DNA of 64,000 bases, taken from contig JAFARO010000004.1 in NCBI GenBank assembly GCA_019245415.1, forward strand, positions 62,001 to 126,000, read 5' to 3'. The position numbers and the translations under genes were made by a program. Every line of letters starts with the position of its first letter. The first letter of the stretch is position 1. Source of the stretch: Alphaproteobacteria bacterium. Lineage in GTDB: Bacteria; Pseudomonadota; Alphaproteobacteria; Micropepsales; Micropepsaceae. Shown piece by piece: positions 1 to 7,304 of this stretch. The notes under the pieces were generated by a model that did no database searches, had not been told where the DNA came from, and saw nothing but the letters and a program-made list of their open reading frames with translations.

Positions 1-168
1 GCGGCGATCCTGCGCGCGATGGGCGCCAAGCCCTCGCGGCTCGGCGATCTGCTGTTGCGGCTGGAAGAGGTGCATTGCCACAAGGGCGGCTGCGCGCCGA
101 GCTGGCTCGGCAGCCATCCCGAGACCGCCGCGCGCGTCGAACGGCTGCGCCAGGAGACAGGGAAGTGA
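1..168 (+). CDS. C-terminal end of an M48-family metalloprotease (partial)
   Basis: The first 55 codons run in frame from the window edge to a TGA, so the gene starts upstream. The visible tail contains LEEVHCHKGGCAPSWLGSHP followed by ETAARVERL. The SHP-x-TxxRVxxL ending is typical of Ste24p/HtpX-like M48 zinc proteases, where it follows the catalytic domain. The HExxH motif and any membrane segments lie outside the window, so the call rests on the tail alone. A REP-like repeat follows directly and probably separates it from the next, opposite-strand gene. Confidence 0.55.
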   Translation, partial: AAILRAMGAKPSRLGDLLLRLEEVHCHKGGCAPSWLGSHPETAARVERLRQETGK

Positions 169-170
169 CA

Positions 171-290
171 CCAATCCTCCCCCGTTTACGGGGGAGGTCC
201 GCCCGCAGGGCGGGGAGGGGCGGCGTGTTGCAATCCCCCCTCCGCCTCGCCTTCGGCTCGGCACCTCCCCCGCGAGCGGGGGAGGATTTC
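171..290. repeat. REP-like paired palindrome
   Basis: Two almost identical 22-bp palindromes flank a GC-rich core: CCTCCCCCG-tttA-CGGGGGAGG type at 176-197 and CCTCCCCCGCGAGCGGGGGAGG at 264-285. Between them are the smaller dyads GCCCGCAGGGCGGG and GCCTCGCCTTCGGCTCGGC. Paired GGGGGAGG palindromes between genes are a common dispersed repeat class in alphaproteobacteria. It sits between the convergent M48 peptidase gene and the next minus-strand gene, where it could also help end transcription. Copy number elsewhere cannot be seen here. Confidence 0.7.
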
Positions 291-296
291 TGACTC

Positions 297-752
297 TCAT
301 AGCTTTCCCTGCGCGCGTTCGGGCGGGGCGACCGCGCCTTCTGTCGTCGGCGCCGGGTGCAGCGGCGAGAACTGGATCTGGGTGAAGGCGATCGCCACCA
401 CCTGGCTGGCGCCCACGATCCGCCTGGCGTCGGCGAGCAGGCGCGCGCCCAGCAGCACGGTGTCCACGGCGAGGGGATCGGCCGCCTTGCCGATCGGCGC
501 CACATTGACGTCGCGCACGAAGGCATCCTGGATGAAGGCGAGCTTCTCGCGGATGGCGACCGAGGCGCCGGGCGACGCCGAGACCAGCTTGGACGAGATA
601 TAGGCGTAGCCCTGGAGCTTGCCGGCCACGCTCATCGGCGCGATCAGGAACGGCATCTCGACATGGGTGCCGGGCTGCTCCCCCGGCGCAGGCTTGTCCG
701 CCGCGGCGGCGGAAAGCGGCAGCAGAACGGCGGCGAGGATGAGGCGGCGCAT
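297..752 (-). CDS. secreted hypothetical protein
   Basis: This 151-residue protein starts at an ATG at 752 in preference to an in-frame TTG at 761, because GGCGAGG sits at workable distance upstream of the ATG. Residues 1-18 (MRRLILAAVLLPLSAAAA) form a clear signal peptide. The mature part has a FLIAPMSVAGKLQGYAYISS segment and a conserved-looking region around VDTVLLGARLLADARRIVG. It vaguely recalls FliL-like or membrane-anchored periplasmic proteins, but I do not recognise the family. It is convergent with the M48 peptidase gene and divergent from the next gene. Confidence 0.6.
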   Translation of the reverse strand: MRRLILAAVLLPLSAAAADKPAPGEQPGTHVEMPFLIAPMSVAGKLQGYAYISSKLVSASPGASVAIREKLAFIQDAFVRDVNVAPIGKAADPLAVDTVLLGARLLADARRIVGASQVVAIAFTQIQFSPLHPAPTTEGAVAPPERAQGKL

Positions 753-843
753 CGGCCCCAAGCCTCGCCAATCAGGGTGAAGGAAAGGTTACCGCCCCGC
801 GCTCAGGAAAGACCGCGCCGCGAAATCGTTCTACACTGGCGTC

Positions 844-1143
844 ATGAGCGAACCAGAAGCCGATCTCCTGAAGCAGGCCGTCGAAGCCGAGCATGGCGGG
901 ACGGCCACCTTCGTCCAGGCCGTGCCGGTCCACGAGTCGCACAACGGCGTGACGCTGTGGGACGGGGTGGTACACGTCTTCGACCTCCACGGCAGCGACA
1001 GCGGCGCCTTCCGCGCCTATGCCTGGACCTACACGGGCGACGACGGCGCGCGCCGGGTCTTCTCGGCGATCCACACGCCCCAGATCGTCGGTCCGCGCGC
1101 GGCGGTACGCGCGGCGCTGGTGGCGGAGGTCGGCAAGAAGTGA
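844..1143 (+). CDS. conserved hypothetical protein, 99 aa
   Basis: A small soluble protein with no signal peptide or membrane segment. Its sequence is compact and balanced, with a beta-rich middle (WDGVVHVFDLHG, RAYAWTYTGDDGARRVFSAIH) and a helical C-terminus (AAVRAALVAEVGKK). Codon use matches the neighbouring core genes, which argues for a real gene. No ribosome-binding site of strength is visible. Function unknown. Confidence 0.55.
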   Translation: MSEPEADLLKQAVEAEHGGTATFVQAVPVHESHNGVTLWDGVVHVFDLHGSDSGAFRAYAWTYTGDDGARRVFSAIHTPQIVGPRAAVRAALVAEVGKK

Positions 1144-1241
1144 GAATGGCCGCCGCGATATTTTGCGGCGCCCATGGACGGGCTGTCTCCCGCTCTTAGC
1201 ATCGAATAAGACATTCAAGAGCTTGTTGGGGAAACGCGCCA

Positions 1242-1352
1242 TTGCCCGCTCGCCGCGCCGTGTTCTGGATTGTCGGCGTCGCCGTTGGGGCCGTGGTTCT
1301 CTACGTGTGTATAATCGTTGCGGCGAATTTCGGGGTCGATATCACGCTTTAG
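1242..1352 (+). CDS. possible 36-aa single-span membrane protein
   Basis: A short frame opens with TTG at 1242, with GGGGAA about nine bases upstream, and ends at TAG. It encodes a basic start (MPARRAVFW) and then one continuous hydrophobic helix (IVGVAVGAVVLYVCIIVAA). The topology is that of a bitopic small membrane protein. It lies in a gene-poor stretch and is followed by a second tiny membrane ORF. Support is the SD, the membrane helix and the lack of any overlapping better frame; conservation cannot be tested here. Confidence 0.3.
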   Translation: MPARRAVFWIVGVAVGAVVLYVCIIVAANFGVDITL

Positions 1353-1438
1353 TTCCCGTTGGCGCAGCGTCGCGACGGTGGCGAGAGCGAATGTTGCGGC
1401 AGGCCGTTGCACGACGATCGAGGGGCGGAGCCCGCTGA

Positions 1439-1561
1439 ATGCTGGACTTGTTGGACACTGTCTTGGGAAGGAAGTGGGGACTGCGCGTCGCCATCGCGTT
1501 TGTCGCATGCCTGGCGCTGGTGGCAGCCGCCAACTTGATCGCTGCGCTGGTGAACAAGTGA
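1439..1561 (+). CDS. possible 40-aa single-span membrane protein
   Basis: An ATG at 1439 is preceded by GGAG at an eight-base spacing. The product begins MLDLLDTVLGRKWGLRVAIA and continues with a hydrophobic helix (residues about 15-37, ending ANLIAALVNK). It is the same type of tiny bitopic protein as the frame at 1242, 86 bases upstream, so the two may form a pair. No family is recognised. The good SD makes this the better supported of the two. Confidence 0.4.
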   Translation: MLDLLDTVLGRKWGLRVAIAFVACLALVAAANLIAALVNK

Positions 1562-1663
1562 ACGGTCGTGTCTCCAATCAGTGGTCTAATTCGGCCACCG
1601 CCTGTGCGTCCGCCGAAGCTTGCGGATTTCTCCGGCAATGACGGCAGGTGTGGAGGATCGGCT

Positions 1664-2068
1664 ATGGACGCTGCAAGAGCTTGTCGAAGAAACGTCCCGC
1701 TAAGCGTCGTGGTGTGCGTGGCGCTGTTGGCGACGCCATCGCCCGGCCGCGATCTAGGCTGTCGTGGCAATCCATACCTGATCGGAAAATGCTATGTGGT
1801 ACGCGGTAGTGCTGGCATATCAGCAGATATGGCCGACACACTCGTTCGCGATAGCGACGGCAAATGGCTCATAGTTCGCAATCCACCACATAGTATGCGC
1901 TCTGTACCCGACAATGCCCTAAAAGCGATGGAAAAAGCACAGCGCAGTACCGGCTTTGTCAGCATTCGTTTGAACGGGCTTTATCAAGTCTGTCCGATTC
2001 CTCCCGAGGAACCCCGGCACGAATATGTTTGCATCGAGTCTGCGCAACATCTTTCAATAGGACGCTGA
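1664..2068 (+). CDS. secreted hypothetical protein, 134 aa
   Basis: The ATG at 1664 is chosen over an earlier in-frame start at 1568 because GGAGG sits eight bases upstream and because translation from here yields a signal peptide (RRNVPLSVVVCVALLATPSP). The mature protein starts near GRDLGCRGNPYLIGKCYVVR, with two cysteines, and carries two more in LYQVCPIPPEE and EYVCIES, suggesting two disulfides in the periplasm. Function unknown. It belongs to the run of small orphan genes at 1.2-3.0 kb. Confidence 0.55.
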   Translation: MDAARACRRNVPLSVVVCVALLATPSPGRDLGCRGNPYLIGKCYVVRGSAGISADMADTLVRDSDGKWLIVRNPPHSMRSVPDNALKAMEKAQRSTGFVSIRLNGLYQVCPIPPEEPRHEYVCIESAQHLSIGR

Positions 2069-2192
2069 TCGTCCAAGGCCCGAAGCGCGTCGGGCACTCC
2101 TGCCAGCCCCAACGGCGCTTCCCAGCTTCAGCCGAAGGGGAAAGCGGCTTAGGATAGGGCGAGGCGATAGTGGCGGAGGCAAGAGCCGGGAA

Positions 2193-2525
2193 ATGAGGAG
2201 GTTCATTGCCATGGCTATAGCACTGGCCTTAGTGAACTGTGCGGCGCCGCCACCACCTTTGCCGGACACCGGGCCTCAGAACGCTGCCCTGGTCGCGTGT
2301 ATTCAAACAAGCAGCCACGGCAAAGCGCGGGACGGATACATAATAACCTCTGCCGGAGACCCAGCGTCGGTCAAACGGTTGTTTGACGAAGTTATGCGGG
2401 ATGGTGTTCCAGATACGGTCGTGGGCCTCTCGCTGGCCGGCTGGCACGTTGCCGAAGCGAACGAAAAAAACGCCAGACCGATCCCAACGCCGCCATCATG
2501 TGGGCCGCCCGGAAAGCGAAATTAG
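2193..2525 (+). CDS. putative small lipoprotein, 110 aa
   Basis: The N-terminus MRRFIAMAIALALVNC AAPPP is a lipoprotein signal with the lipobox LVNC and a proline-rich linker after it. AGGAGG lies nine bases before an internal ATG at 2211, but starting there would remove the two arginines that a signal peptide needs, so 2193 is preferred. The rest includes NAALVACIQTSSHG and a helical segment VKRLFDEVMRDGVPDTVVGL. GC content is lower than in the flanking core genes. No family recognised. Confidence 0.5.
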   Translation: MRRFIAMAIALALVNCAAPPPPLPDTGPQNAALVACIQTSSHGKARDGYIITSAGDPASVKRLFDEVMRDGVPDTVVGLSLAGWHVAEANEKNARPIPTPPSCGPPGKRN

Positions 2526-2663
2526 GCCGCTACTGAAAATGTACTACATTCTCGCGCCATGACGGTTCTTCGCGGTGTTGCACACACCGCCGATCACAAG
2601 CCCGCGTGACGCGGTTAGAGCGGCGATAGTGGCAGAAAATCACAAGTAACAGCGAGATGCACA

Positions 2664-3020
2664 ATGGGCACGGTTGAAGAGTATATGGCTGCTCGCACCA
2701 AATGCTTGGAATTCGCCGACCAGATTCGCGATTTTCAAAGAATGATGCAAATTTTCCTTATGGGATTGAGATACCCACCTCGCGGGAGTTCAACACTTCC
2801 TTCCAGTTGGCTTTCGCGTGAAAAAATGTGCCAGTTATTGGACGATGCGGCGGTAGCTTGGAGCGTAACGCAGCAAATATACGAACAGCTTACACCTGAC
2901 ACCCGCCAAAACCTCGCACCGCCCTTGGCAAAATTCGGGCACGACTTTCCACTCAATCTTGGTCCACCTTCCGAAAGTCAGGCCGCCATCGAGCGTCGCG
3001 TCCGAGGCTACCCATTTTAG
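2664..3020 (+). CDS. hypothetical protein with atypical base composition, 118 aa
   Basis: A soluble, helix-rich protein (VEEYMAARTKCLEFADQIRD; CQLLDDAAVAWSVTQQIYEQ) with no signal peptide. Its coding sequence is visibly poorer in GC and uses A/T-ending codons more often than the neighbours, which suggests recent acquisition or weak constraint. A 16-bp sequence just after its stop codon nearly repeats the sequence spanning the stop codon of the preceding lipoprotein gene. Function unknown. Confidence 0.4.
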   Translation: MGTVEEYMAARTKCLEFADQIRDFQRMMQIFLMGLRYPPRGSSTLPSSWLSREKMCQLLDDAAVAWSVTQQIYEQLTPDTRQNLAPPLAKFGHDFPLNLGPPSESQAAIERRVRGYPF

Positions 3021-3455
3021 GCCGTTAAATTGAAATTAGGCCACTACCCCCCTTGAACCGTTACGGTCGAATCGCCATTTGGCTTAAATCCCCACAGGTG
3101 CGAGACGACGGAACGGGCCGAGGCGCCGCTGGAAAGAGCGGGCGGCTTGGCTGGCTTTTCGCGTCGGCGGCAGAGAAGGACGACGGCCACGAATCCATCG
3201 AAAAAAATAAATTTTGCCGCTTATTGCGATGCACAAACGCCGTGCGTGCCGAGCGACGGGTGAGGTGCGTCGTGCGCGATGCGCCGCAACGAAGCAGGCG
3301 TCTTGTCGAACAAAAACAACGCCTTGGCCGCTGCAAAGGGAGTTGAACGTCGATTTTGCGCAATTCTGCCATGGCCAAATAATGGACGTCAGTTGAACCT
3401 CGCTTTTGGGCAATTGGCGGCGCGCGGAGGAGTTGAACCTCGCTATTGCGCGGTC
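3021..3455. other. gene-poor spacer with low GC
   Basis: About 435 bases with no convincing gene. Open frames across it lack ribosome-binding sites and change frame among the three possibilities. It contains an A/T-rich patch near 3200-3215 and, at its right end, three copies of a degenerate direct repeat described separately. Confidence 0.5.
3341..3451. repeat. three-copy degenerate direct repeat
   Basis: Three units share AGTTGAACSTCGNTWTTGSGC: 3341-3365 (ending CAATT), 3391-3415 (ending CAATT) and 3431-3451. Start-to-start distances are 50 and 40 bases. The first two units extend the match to 25 bases. The third runs up to five bases before the stop codon of the minus-strand low-complexity gene. 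Origin unknown: decayed tandem array, repeated protein-binding site, or slippage product. Confidence 0.65.
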
Positions 3456-3965
3456 CTAGCGCGGCGGCGGGAATTCGTCCTCGCGCGGCGGGCCGCCCTC
3501 GGGAGCGTCAAGTCGATAGGGCTCGGGGCCGAAGAGGTCGTGGCGGTGCGCGTCGTCGTAATCCGGCCGGCCGTCCGGACCGTCGCGACGGAAATCGGGC
3601 GGCGGGGGGCCGTCGGGCCCGTCGCGGCGGAAGTCGGGCGGCGGTGGGCCGTCGCGGGTGAAGGCCGGATGTGGCGGCGGCCCGAACGCCCAAGGCGGCG
3701 GACCGTCCTCGCGGCCGCGCCAGTCTTCGCGCTCGCGCCAGTCTTCGCCGTCGCGCCAATCCTCGCGCTCGCGCCAATGTTCGTGGCGGTACTCGCGGTG
3801 ATGCCAGCACTCGCTGTGGCAGCCATAGCGGCCGAAGCCGATCTGCGGCACCGGGTCGAACGGATCGAGCAGGACCGAATCGTCGATGGCGACCCCGGCA
3901 TGGGCCGCGCCGCACAGCAATCCCGCGGCCATCGCCGTCGCGAGCAGGGGAAGGAATGTCTTCAT
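3456..3965 (-). CDS. secreted low-complexity protein with RED-W and PPPDFRRDG repeats
   Basis: The start at 3965 gives a classical signal peptide (MKTFLPLLATAMAAGLLCGA AHA) and has GGAG seven bases upstream. The mature protein of about 145 residues has two repeat zones. The first is a run of REDWR/GEDWR units rich in Arg, Glu and Trp (about residues 60-85). The second is a Pro-Asp-Arg zone with two exact copies of DGPPPPDFRRDGPDG-like units. It starts 13 bases after the stop of the upstream Sel1 gene, so the two are probably co-transcribed. Such charged extracytoplasmic proteins are usually poorly conserved; no function is assigned. Confidence 0.6.
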   Translation of the reverse strand: MKTFLPLLATAMAAGLLCGAAHAGVAIDDSVLLDPFDPVPQIGFGRYGCHSECWHHREYRHEHWREREDWRDGEDWREREDWRGREDGPPPWAFGPPPHPAFTRDGPPPPDFRRDGPDGPPPPDFRRDGPDGRPDYDDAHRHDLFGPEPYRLDAPEGGPPREDEFPPPR

Positions 3966-3978
3966 CGAAAGCTCCGTC

Positions 3979-5367
3979 TCAATGCCGCTCCGCCGCATGC
4001 GCAAGCAGATCGCCAAGCTGGTTCATGGTCGGGCGGAAACCGGCGAGCGCGGAGGCGGTGAAGTAGTCGTTGGCCTTCGGCAGATCCTGGTGGATGCCTT
4101 CCGGGCCCGCCTTGTAGAGCACGCCCAGGTGATAGAGCGCGGCGCCGAAGCGCTGGTCGGCCGCCTTCTTGAACCAGTGCTCGGCGCGGACGTAATTCTT
4201 CGCGACGCCGACGCCATGGGCATACATCACGCCGAGCGCGTTCTGCGACGGCGCGTCGCCGCGGATCGCCGCGGTCTGGATGGCGCGAACGGCCTGCGGC
4301 GCGCTCAGCCGGCCGTTGGGCGTCTCCGCCAGCGTCTGCTGGAAGCGCTGCACGCCGCGCGGGCCGCCGGCCCATCCCAGGAAGAGCAGCGCATGCTCCG
4401 CGGCGCGGGGCGGCAATTCGCGCTCCGCCAGGACGAGGGCGCGCTGGCGCTCCAAGGTCATCGGACACTCGTCCGTGTACGGAACGCCGCTGGGGCTGTC
4501 GCCCGGCGGATAGAATTCGAAGGGCGGCGACCACGAGCGCGCCTTGTCGATCGCGGCGTCGGCGATGCGCGGGCCGAGCGGGCGCATGTGGCGCACGGCG
4601 CCCTCCAGGCCCTTGAGGTATTCGCGCGCCAGCGGATGGCCCATCGCGTCGGCGATGTGGAAAAAGGTCAGCGCGTCGCCGTCGTTGCGCAGCACGACGG
4701 AGGCCGTCAGCACGCCCATCGCCCGACGCGCCTGCGCCTCGGGGCCGCTGATGAATTCGCGTTCGGAGCGGTCGCGGAAGGATTCGTAGGAATGCGCCAT
4801 GTCGCTCATGCCGCCGAAAACCGCCGCGCTGTCGCTCGGCAGATCGGCGCCGAAGGTCGCGTTGACGCCGGTCTCGTGGATGCGGCCGAGGGTGAGGAAA
4901 CCTTCGGCGCCGCGGCAGGACAGCACGTAGACGATGCGGTTGCGGGCATCCTCGCGCTGCTCCGGCGAGAGCAGCAGCATCAGCTTGTCCTCGTGCCAGA
5001 GCGCGCGGTGAAAGTCGTTGGCGACCAGGCGGCGCGCGAAACCGTCGCCCAGGTGCTCCCAGATGCGCGCGCTGTGGGTCGCCAGGAAATACCAGACATA
5101 GGATTCGACGGGATCGAAGTAGCGGTTGTCGCCGGCCTCGTTGCCGTAGACGTCGCCCAACTGGATCTCCGAGAGGAAATCGTCCTGCACCCAGGCGGCT
5201 TTGCGCCAGATGGCGAGCCCTGCTTCCAGGCTGATGTTGCGCTGGGCGAGGAGTCCGTCGGTGAAGTCGGCCAATGCGACGCCGGCCCACAAAAGCGTCG
5301 CCAGCGCGGCGAGCAGCACGGCCGACGCCGCCCGCAAAGCGGTCATTCTTGCACGCAACGCATGCAT
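3979..5367 (-). CDS. Sel1-repeat (TPR-like) protein
   Basis: A 462-residue protein with an N-terminal hydrophobic signal or anchor (about residues 8-33, ending VALA), so it is exported or periplasmic. The C-terminal 120 residues contain Sel1-like repeats: PSQNALGVMYAHGVGVAKNY, RAEHWFKKAADQRFGAALYH and LGVLYKAGPEGIHQDLPKAN. Sel1 repeats are alpha-alpha protein-interaction solenoids used in envelope and signalling complexes. The first 300 residues are less regular. It precedes the low-complexity secreted protein in a likely two-gene unit. A seven-base-pair hairpin with a CGCA loop lies 23 bases upstream of the start. Confidence 0.75.
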   Translation of the reverse strand: MHALRARMTALRAASAVLLAALATLLWAGVALADFTDGLLAQRNISLEAGLAIWRKAAWVQDDFLSEIQLGDVYGNEAGDNRYFDPVESYVWYFLATHSARIWEHLGDGFARRLVANDFHRALWHEDKLMLLLSPEQREDARNRIVYVLSCRGAEGFLTLGRIHETGVNATFGADLPSDSAAVFGGMSDMAHSYESFRDRSEREFISGPEAQARRAMGVLTASVVLRNDGDALTFFHIADAMGHPLAREYLKGLEGAVRHMRPLGPRIADAAIDKARSWSPPFEFYPPGDSPSGVPYTDECPMTLERQRALVLAERELPPRAAEHALLFLGWAGGPRGVQRFQQTLAETPNGRLSAPQAVRAIQTAAIRGDAPSQNALGVMYAHGVGVAKNYVRAEHWFKKAADQRFGAALYHLGVLYKAGPEGIHQDLPKANDYFTASALAGFRPTMNQLGDLLAHAAERH

Positions 5368-5389
5368 CGCGCGTCCCCGATCTCCAAAG

Positions 5390-5407
5390 GGGGGAGCGCA
5401 CTCCCCC
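5390..5407. repeat. small hairpin in the leader of the Sel1 gene
   Basis: GGGGGAG-CGCA-CTCCCCC forms a perfect seven-base-pair stem with a four-base loop, 23 bases before the Sel1 gene start. A second dyad, AGCCGG-AACT-CCGGCT, lies at 5450-5465. Neither is followed by a T-run in either direction, so they look more like remnants of the GGGGGAG-type palindromic repeat than terminators. Confidence 0.4.
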
Positions 5408-5488
5408 GCTCGGCGAGGTAAACGCGGAGTTAACGGCGAAAGTTCCCGCAGCCGGAACTCCGGCTCATTCAGCCGATAGCGGGATTAT

Positions 5489-7267
5489 CTAATGCGAAAC
5501 GCCAAGCAGTTTGCCCACTTCGGCGCGTGCCGATTCCCATGCCCGGATGGGCGGCCGCGACCACAGCGCCTTCCAGGGCGGATAGCGAAACAAGTCCGTG
5601 TGCTGATACTTCTCGTAGGGTTGGAACATGATCAGCGGGTCGCGCGTGTCATAGGCCCGTTCGTACCAGGGCATCGCCGCCTTCAGATCGCCGAGCGTGC
5701 GATAGCTTTCCGCGACGGTGATGAACGATCCGCCATTGGCCGCGGCATCCTTGGCCGCCAGTTCCAGAAGCGCCCGCGCCGCGGCTTGCTGGTGCGCCGC
5801 GACAAGGATCGAAAACGGGCAGCTGAGCCCGTTCTGCGGACTCTGGGCGTAATAGGAGGAAATGCTCTGGCTCAGCCGGCGTGCGGTATCGAGATGGCCA
5901 AGCCCCACCTCGATCAGGCACTCCATGTCGATGTCCTGATACTTGCCCTTGCGCAGTGCCAGCACCTTGCGGATGGCCTCGAGCGCCTCGCCGTAGCGCA
6001 TCTCGTTCCAGTACCAGAGCGCGATGTCGTATTTGAGCGCCGGCTGCAAGGGATCGAGCTCCGCAGCCTTGAGCTCGGCTTTGATGTCCTCGGCCGGGAA
6101 ATTGAAGGTGTAGGCGATCGTCGAGCGCATATGCAGCACGTCCGGCTGGTTGGGATTGGCGGCCTGCATGCGGCGAAAGAGGTCGAGGGCTTCATCCCAC
6201 TTCCATTGGTCCAGCCGGATGGTGGCGAGGTTGGCCAGCGCCTTGACGTTGACAGGATCGAGATTGATCGCCTGCTGGGCGGCATTCTCGGCGGCCGGCA
6301 ACAGCGAAACCTTGCCGTAGCGGTCGGAAAGCGAGAGGTAGGTCTGTGCGAGCTGCTGATAGGCAGGCGCGAAATCCTGCGCCTTGAGCGTCACTTTGCG
6401 CAGCAGTTCCGCTGCCGCGTTGAGATCGTCCTCGTTGCCGTGCACGCCCAGCGCCTTGGCGCGAAGGTACTGAAGGAAGGCCTCGCGATCGATGCTTCGC
6501 GAGGCCTGCTGGTCGTCGGCGGTGGGCGACAGCGTGCGCACCAGCGCCGAGGTGATGGCGCGCGCGATGTCGCTCTCGACCACCAGGATGTCGGTCAGGT
6601 CGCGGTCGAAGGATTGGGACCAAAGCTGGAAGCCGTCTGCCGCATTGACGAGCTGCGCGTTGATGCGGATGCGATTGCCCGATTCGATCACGCTGCCCTC
6701 GAGCACGGCGCGGACATGCAGCGCGCCTGCGATCGCCTGAACGGTCTGGTTGCGTCCCTTGAAGGCGAAGGACGAGGTCCGCGCCGCCACGCGCAATTCG
6801 CGCCGGCCCGCAAGATTGTTGAGCAGCTCGTCGGCGATCCCGTCGGAAACATAATCCTTGGTCGCGTCGCCGCTGAGATTGGCGAAAGGCAAAACGGCGA
6901 CGGCGTTGACCGGCACCGCGCTTTCCTCGCGGATCGCGCCTTGCGTGGCTGCGCGCGGCCAGAAGATCGCGGTGCCGGCGCCGCCGAGTACCAGCATCGC
7001 GGCCCCAAGCACGATCAGCAGATGCAGATCGGTGCGCGAGATGTGGCCGGCTTCGCTCTGCCGCACGCCGTGCCACCACGCGCCCAGCAGGACAACGGGC
7101 AGGCCGAGCAACGAGGAAAGGATGACAAGCTGCAGGATCCAGGCCGGCCATGAATAGGCGGGCGCGGCGATCGACGCCGCCTGCACCGCGGCCCAGGCCG
7201 CGACGGCATAGCCGACCGTGATCCTGTCCAGCCCACGCGACCGCGCGGCATCGAGCAGATATTGCAT
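5489..7267 (-). CDS. membrane-anchored TolB-like/TPR protein
   Basis: A 592-residue protein. Residues 1-115 contain a short amphipathic start and membrane segments ([20 protein letters not shown] and [18 protein letters not shown]). Residues about 118-245 match the TolB-like domain found in adenylate-cyclase-type TPR proteins: [20 protein letters not shown], then [20 protein letters not shown] and an [20 protein letters not shown] segment. From about 270 to the end are tetratricopeptide repeats. In related proteins an N-terminal winged-helix or class III cyclase domain precedes this architecture; neither is present here, so it is likely a scaffold or sensor. SD GGGGGA precedes the ATG. It stands alone, transcribed toward the Sel1 gene with 121 bases between. 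Confidence 0.75.
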   Translation of the reverse strand: MQYLLDAARSRGLDRITVGYAVAAWAAVQAASIAAPAYSWPAWILQLVILSSLLGLPVVLLGAWWHGVRQSEAGHISRTDLHLLIVLGAAMLVLGGAGTAIFWPRAATQGAIREESAVPVNAVAVLPFANLSGDATKDYVSDGIADELLNNLAGRRELRVAARTSSFAFKGRNQTVQAIAGALHVRAVLEGSVIESGNRIRINAQLVNAADGFQLWSQSFDRDLTDILVVESDIARAITSALVRTLSPTADDQQASRSIDREAFLQYLRAKALGVHGNEDDLNAAAELLRKVTLKAQDFAPAYQQLAQTYLSLSDRYGKVSLLPAAENAAQQAINLDPVNVKALANLATIRLDQWKWDEALDLFRRMQAANPNQPDVLHMRSTIAYTFNFPAEDIKAELKAAELDPLQPALKYDIALWYWNEMRYGEALEAIRKVLALRKGKYQDIDMECLIEVGLGHLDTARRLSQSISSYYAQSPQNGLSCPFSILVAAHQQAAARALLELAAKDAAANGGSFITVAESYRTLGDLKAAMPWYERAYDTRDPLIMFQPYEKYQHTDLFRYPPWKALWSRPPIRAWESARAEVGKLLGVSH

Positions 7268-7304
7268 GCCCGTCCCCCTTCGGGCGCGATGTTAGAAGGA
7301 AACG

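Noticed and set aside
357-1199. Long plus-strand open frame opposite the secreted gene
   Set aside because: It is a high-GC shadow frame with Arg-rich, low-complexity sequence and no SD; the minus-strand secreted protein and the 99-aa gene explain the interval.
3886-5421. Long plus-strand open frame opposite the Sel1 gene
   Set aside because: It is antisense to a recognised Sel1-repeat protein and has Arg/Ala-biased composition typical of shadow frames.
5450-5465. AGCCGG-AACT-CCGGCT hairpin as terminator of the TolB-like gene
   Set aside because: No T-run follows on the minus strand.
5492-7153. Long plus-strand frame opposite the TolB-like gene
   Set aside because: Antisense to a protein with clear domains; composition is that of a shadow frame.
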